64,000 nucleotides of DNA from Aquimarina pacifica. GTDB taxonomy: Bacteria; Bacteroidota; Bacteroidia; Flavobacteriales; Flavobacteriaceae. The notes below the pieces were generated by a model. That model was given only the letters and a program-made list of their open reading frames with translations, was not told where the DNA came from and made no database searches. Location of the stretch: assembly GCF_000520955.1 (NCBI RefSeq), contig NZ_JACC01000012.1, forward strand, positions 94,412 to 158,411, written 5' to 3'. Shown one piece after another: positions 60,977 to 64,000 of this stretch; position 1 is the stretch's first letter, and each line of letters starts with the position of its first letter. A program made the position numbers and the translations under genes.

Positions 60977-63961
60977 ATGAATAAAATGAAACTACTTCTT
61001 CTCGCTTTCTTATTACAATTCATGGGAGCCTTTGGGCAATATAAAATTACGATGCATGCTTTTGTTATTGATCAGGACAGTAAAAAGCCTATTCCTTATG
61101 TCAATGTTGGATTTATTAATAAAGGAATAGGGACGGTTACCAACAGAACAGGAAGGTTCTATCTTCAATATGATGAAGATAAAATTAATGACAAAGATCT
61201 ATTTAAGCTATCCAGTAATGGCTATGAGTCATTAAAATTGAGTCAGTCGCAACTCTTAGACAAGTTAAAAGATAATAATAAAATATTTTTAAAAAAGTTA
61301 CCCTTTACTAATAGTAAGGTTCTCGATCCTAGAGATGATGAGAAAATGGAAAAAGGCTCGATCGGATACACATTATATGACCCCAATTTATTGGCGTATT
61401 GGAAAGATAAAGAGGCGCTTGGAGGAGAAATATCCACTCTTATTAAAGTAAAAAAAGAGCGAACAAAACTACATAATTTAAAGTTTAATATCGTCGAGAA
61501 TACTGCAGATAGCATATTAGTAAGAGTTAATATTTATAATAAAAAAGGTAAAAAACCTAAAGAAAATATTGTAAAAGGTAATATCTATCATACTATATTT
61601 AGAAAAAAAGGAGAAGAAATAATTGATTTATCTCCTTACAATATAAGAATTGATAGCGATTTTGTGGTTAGTCTAGAACTGGTGAGAGTTTATGGTGATG
61701 ATATTCAATTTGCTGTAAGTGTGGGTAAAGGAGGACGATCGTTTATAAAACGTATTAGTCAAGATGCTTGGAAAGAACATAAAGATGCGGGTATCGCTTT
61801 TAAACTAGAGACTTCTTATCCTGTATCTCTAAATCCGCTAGAAGCACTTAAAAAACCTGAACAAATAGTATTGTATTGGGATACTTCACTTTCTATGCAA
61901 GCTCGGGATCTAGAAAAGGAATTTACCTTTTTAAAAGAATATTTGTCAAAAATTAAGCATACAACTGTTGATGTAGTTACGTTTTCTGATGATTTGGGCA
62001 AAAGAAAAAGCTTTGCAGTCACTAATGGTGATTGTACTGCACTAATTGATATGCTTACCACCCTAAAGTATAATGGTGGTAGTGATTTTTCTAAATTGTT
62101 TCTAGAAACTGATAAACCAGACCAATATTTTGTTTTTACCGATGGCTTTGCCACCTATGGTGATCATCAATTCGTCTACGGAACTCCTGTTTTTTATATT
62201 AATAGTATCGAAAAAGCTGATAATGCATCCCTACAAGAAAGTAGTACTGCAAGCGAAGGACAATATTTAGATCTATCAAAAATATCTGTCGATAAGGCAC
62301 TTACTAGAATCAACTATGAGTTAGAAGATACTATTACATACAGTAATGATTTGAGAAAAGAATTAGTATCGGGAAAAGTATTTTCGGATACAATACCTGT
62401 TCAAGGCTGTAAAGTATCTGTAAAAGGAACACTGATTGAAACAGTAACCGATGCACATGGTGATTTTTCTATTAAGGCTGATAAGAATGAAGTATTGACA
62501 TTTCAGCATTTTAGTATGAAAAATAAAGAAGTAACTCTTACTACTTCAAAAGAAATAGTAGTACAACTTGGATCAAAATATGAAGAGCTAAAGGAAGTGG
62601 CAGTAAATCAAAAGAAAAATAGAATACCTGAGGAGAAAGTAAATTTGGGCAATAAAAAAGTTGATAGGAGTAAGTTGGGTTACGCTACGTATACTAGGGT
62701 TAGTGATGATTTCCCTACTGCAGCTCAAACTTTATTCGATTTGATTCGGGGTCGATTTCCAGGAGCTCAGTCAATTTTAGAAAATGGAGGAGCAACAATA
62801 AGAGTGCGAGGTTCAAGCTCAATTTCATTAAGAAATGGTGTTTTGTGGGTTGTTGATGGTGTTGTACAAAGTAGAATGCCGGATTTGACACCTCCCCAAA
62901 TACACAGTATAACACTTATCCCTGGTATTGCAGGAAGTATAAGGTATGGTACACCAGCAAGAAATGGCACCTTTATAATCGAAACTAAATTGGCAGCTTC
63001 TCTAGAGAGTGCTAATAAATTAAAAGACACTCTTTTGATTAAAGGAAATGACTATAACGAATCTAATTATTTGATAAGTTCATATCTAAATAAACCCGAA
63101 TACCTTAATAAATTAACAAATAGTATTACCTATAATGAGGCTTTAGAAACCTACTATGATCTTCAAAAAAATCATATGTATGAAGTGCCTTTTTATGTGT
63201 ATTCGTCAGAGTACTTTGAGATTTGGGATAAGGATTTTTCTAAACAAGTGATTTCTAATCTATCAGAAATAGCAGGTACTAATTATGGAGCATTGCGTAC
63301 ACTAGCATTTATCCTAGAAGAAAAAGGTGAAATAGATAAAGCAAGAGTTGTTTATGAAAACATATTTGACATAAGACCAAATTATGCGCAATCATATTTG
63401 GATTTAGCTAGAATTTATAAAGATACGAAGGAATACCAAAAAGCATTTGATTTGTATAAGACGATACTACAGAATCAAAACAATAAGATTGGCTTTGCAG
63501 AAGTGCGTAAGCAAGTAGAGTCAGAATTAAGACATTTGACCAATCATTATCGCAGTTACTTGCCAAAAGAAGAAATTCCTATTGAATTCCTAAACGTTAA
63601 GGGGATGCCCGTTCGTATTGTTTTTGATTGGAATGACCCACAGGCTGAGTTTGAATTTCAATTCGTAAATCCCCAAAAGAAATATGAGAAGTGGACTCAT
63701 AGTTTTGAAAAAAACAAAGAGTTACTTCTTGAAGAGGTGAAACATGGGATTACCTCTAAAGAATTTATGGTGGATGAATCAATGTCGGGAGAATGGATTA
63801 TTAATGTGCAATCTTATGGCGAAGTATCCCAACTCAACCCTACGTTTATGAAGTATACTATTTATAGAAACTATGGACTAGTCAATGAGACCAAAACAGT
63901 GAAGTTAATTAAGCTTTATAAACAAAAGGACAAAGTAACCTTAGATAAGTTTAGCATATAG
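60977..63961 (+). CDS. Multidomain secreted protein: CarboxypepD-reg-like, vWA-like, TonB-plug-like and TPR
   Basis: I start at the ATG at 60977 (MNKMKLLLLAFLLQFMGAFGQ, signal peptide), giving 994 residues; a GTG at 60935 would add 14 residues without a signal. Order: a carboxypeptidase-regulatory-like domain (20-110); a von Willebrand A-like domain (about 300-420, IVLYWDTSLSMQ with DxSxS-like start and VFTDGFATYG); a second carboxypeptidase-regulatory-like domain (about 455-545, DSGKVFSDTIPVQGCKVSVK-like); and a TonB-dependent-receptor plug-like segment (about 590-690, TIRVRGSSSISLRNGVLWVVDG). TPR-like repeats (about 785-860) complete the protein. No beta-barrel follows the plug, so it is not a receptor. 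Function unknown; the fusion suggests a surface-binding or signalling scaffold. Confidence 0.8.
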   Translation: MNKMKLLLLAFLLQFMGAFGQYKITMHAFVIDQDSKKPIPYVNVGFINKGIGTVTNRTGRFYLQYDEDKINDKDLFKLSSNGYESLKLSQSQLLDKLKDNNKIFLKKLPFTNSKVLDPRDDEKMEKGSIGYTLYDPNLLAYWKDKEALGGEISTLIKVKKERTKLHNLKFNIVENTADSILVRVNIYNKKGKKPKENIVKGNIYHTIFRKKGEEIIDLSPYNIRIDSDFVVSLELVRVYGDDIQFAVSVGKGGRSFIKRISQDAWKEHKDAGIAFKLETSYPVSLNPLEALKKPEQIVLYWDTSLSMQARDLEKEFTFLKEYLSKIKHTTVDVVTFSDDLGKRKSFAVTNGDCTALIDMLTTLKYNGGSDFSKLFLETDKPDQYFVFTDGFATYGDHQFVYGTPVFYINSIEKADNASLQESSTASEGQYLDLSKISVDKALTRINYELEDTITYSNDLRKELVSGKVFSDTIPVQGCKVSVKGTLIETVTDAHGDFSIKADKNEVLTFQHFSMKNKEVTLTTSKEIVVQLGSKYEELKEVAVNQKKNRIPEEKVNLGNKKVDRSKLGYATYTRVSDDFPTAAQTLFDLIRGRFPGAQSILENGGATIRVRGSSSISLRNGVLWVVDGVVQSRMPDLTPPQIHSITLIPGIAGSIRYGTPARNGTFIIETKLAASLESANKLKDTLLIKGNDYNESNYLISSYLNKPEYLNKLTNSITYNEALETYYDLQKNHMYEVPFYVYSSEYFEIWDKDFSKQVISNLSEIAGTNYGALRTLAFILEEKGEIDKARVVYENIFDIRPNYAQSYLDLARIYKDTKEYQKAFDLYKTILQNQNNKIGFAEVRKQVESELRHLTNHYRSYLPKEEIPIEFLNVKGMPVRIVFDWNDPQAEFEFQFVNPQKKYEKWTHSFEKNKELLLEEVKHGITSKEFMVDESMSGEWIINVQSYGEVSQLNPTFMKYTIYRNYGLVNETKTVKLIKLYKQKDKVTLDKFSI

Positions 63962-64000
63962 TTTGATAATTAAGACACTATCCCGCAAAGTGTGTAATTA

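Overview
The window is AT-rich chromosomal DNA from a marine-type member of the Bacteroidota, most likely family Flavobacteriaceae (an Aquimarina-like genome would fit). This rests on several things. Promoters are of the TAnnTTTG type, start sites lack strong Shine-Dalgarno sequences, and there are many short lipoproteins or signal-peptide proteins ending in AQ. Family-restricted proteins (DUF6495, DUF3822, a Bacteroidota-type LptD) are present, and gene neighbourhoods are typical of flavobacteria: rpsF-rpsR-rplI, the amidase/lptD divergent pair, and DUF3822-rsmD. The genus is an inference. No rRNA, tRNA, CRISPR array, insertion sequence or prophage was recognised.

Layout. Positions 1-2200 hold the end of a thiolase gene and an acyl-CoA dehydrogenase (fatty-acid beta-oxidation). 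Positions 2460-8330 hold a small HTH-like protein, a CI/LexA-like S24 regulator, and a patatin coupled to a Crp/Fnr regulator. These are followed by an MBL-rhodanese persulfide-dioxygenase-like protein and two YeeE/YedE half-transporters; two identical-arm palindromes (GTAAC-N4-GTTAC) lie in front of these sulfur genes. Positions 8400-15950 are housekeeping: hisS, ribosomal protein operon, a LytTR regulator, priA. Positions 16200-18700 hold three chalcone-isomerase-like secreted paralogues and a DUF2147 protein, then brkB-like, nadC and rlmH. Positions 21140-24160 hold a two-component system with two small secreted paralogues that share a leader motif with it. Positions 24500-34950 hold a UbiA prenyltransferase with an eroded metal motif, maf, phhB, yebC, an acyltransferase, a KdsB-KdnB-like fusion, a RecD-like helicase and rsmD. 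Positions 35000-47750 are largely cell envelope: a GH3-serine hydrolase fusion, CCG/4Fe-4S redox proteins, an MCE protein, an amidase, LptD and RidA.

Positions 48523-51008 form an accessory two-gene unit. A TIR-domain protein overlaps by 4 bases a KGGVGR-type ATPase, which carries a transmembrane helix and a collagen-like glycine-rich tail predicted to be periplasmic. This is the best candidate for an undescribed signalling or conflict system. Positions 51300-58600 return to core genes: mgsA, pfkA, tamB, tsaD. The window ends with an astacin-family lipoprotease and a large protein combining carboxypeptidase-regulatory-like, von Willebrand A-like, TonB-plug-like and TPR segments without a beta-barrel.

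All calls are made by reading motifs and translated sequence. No database search was run.
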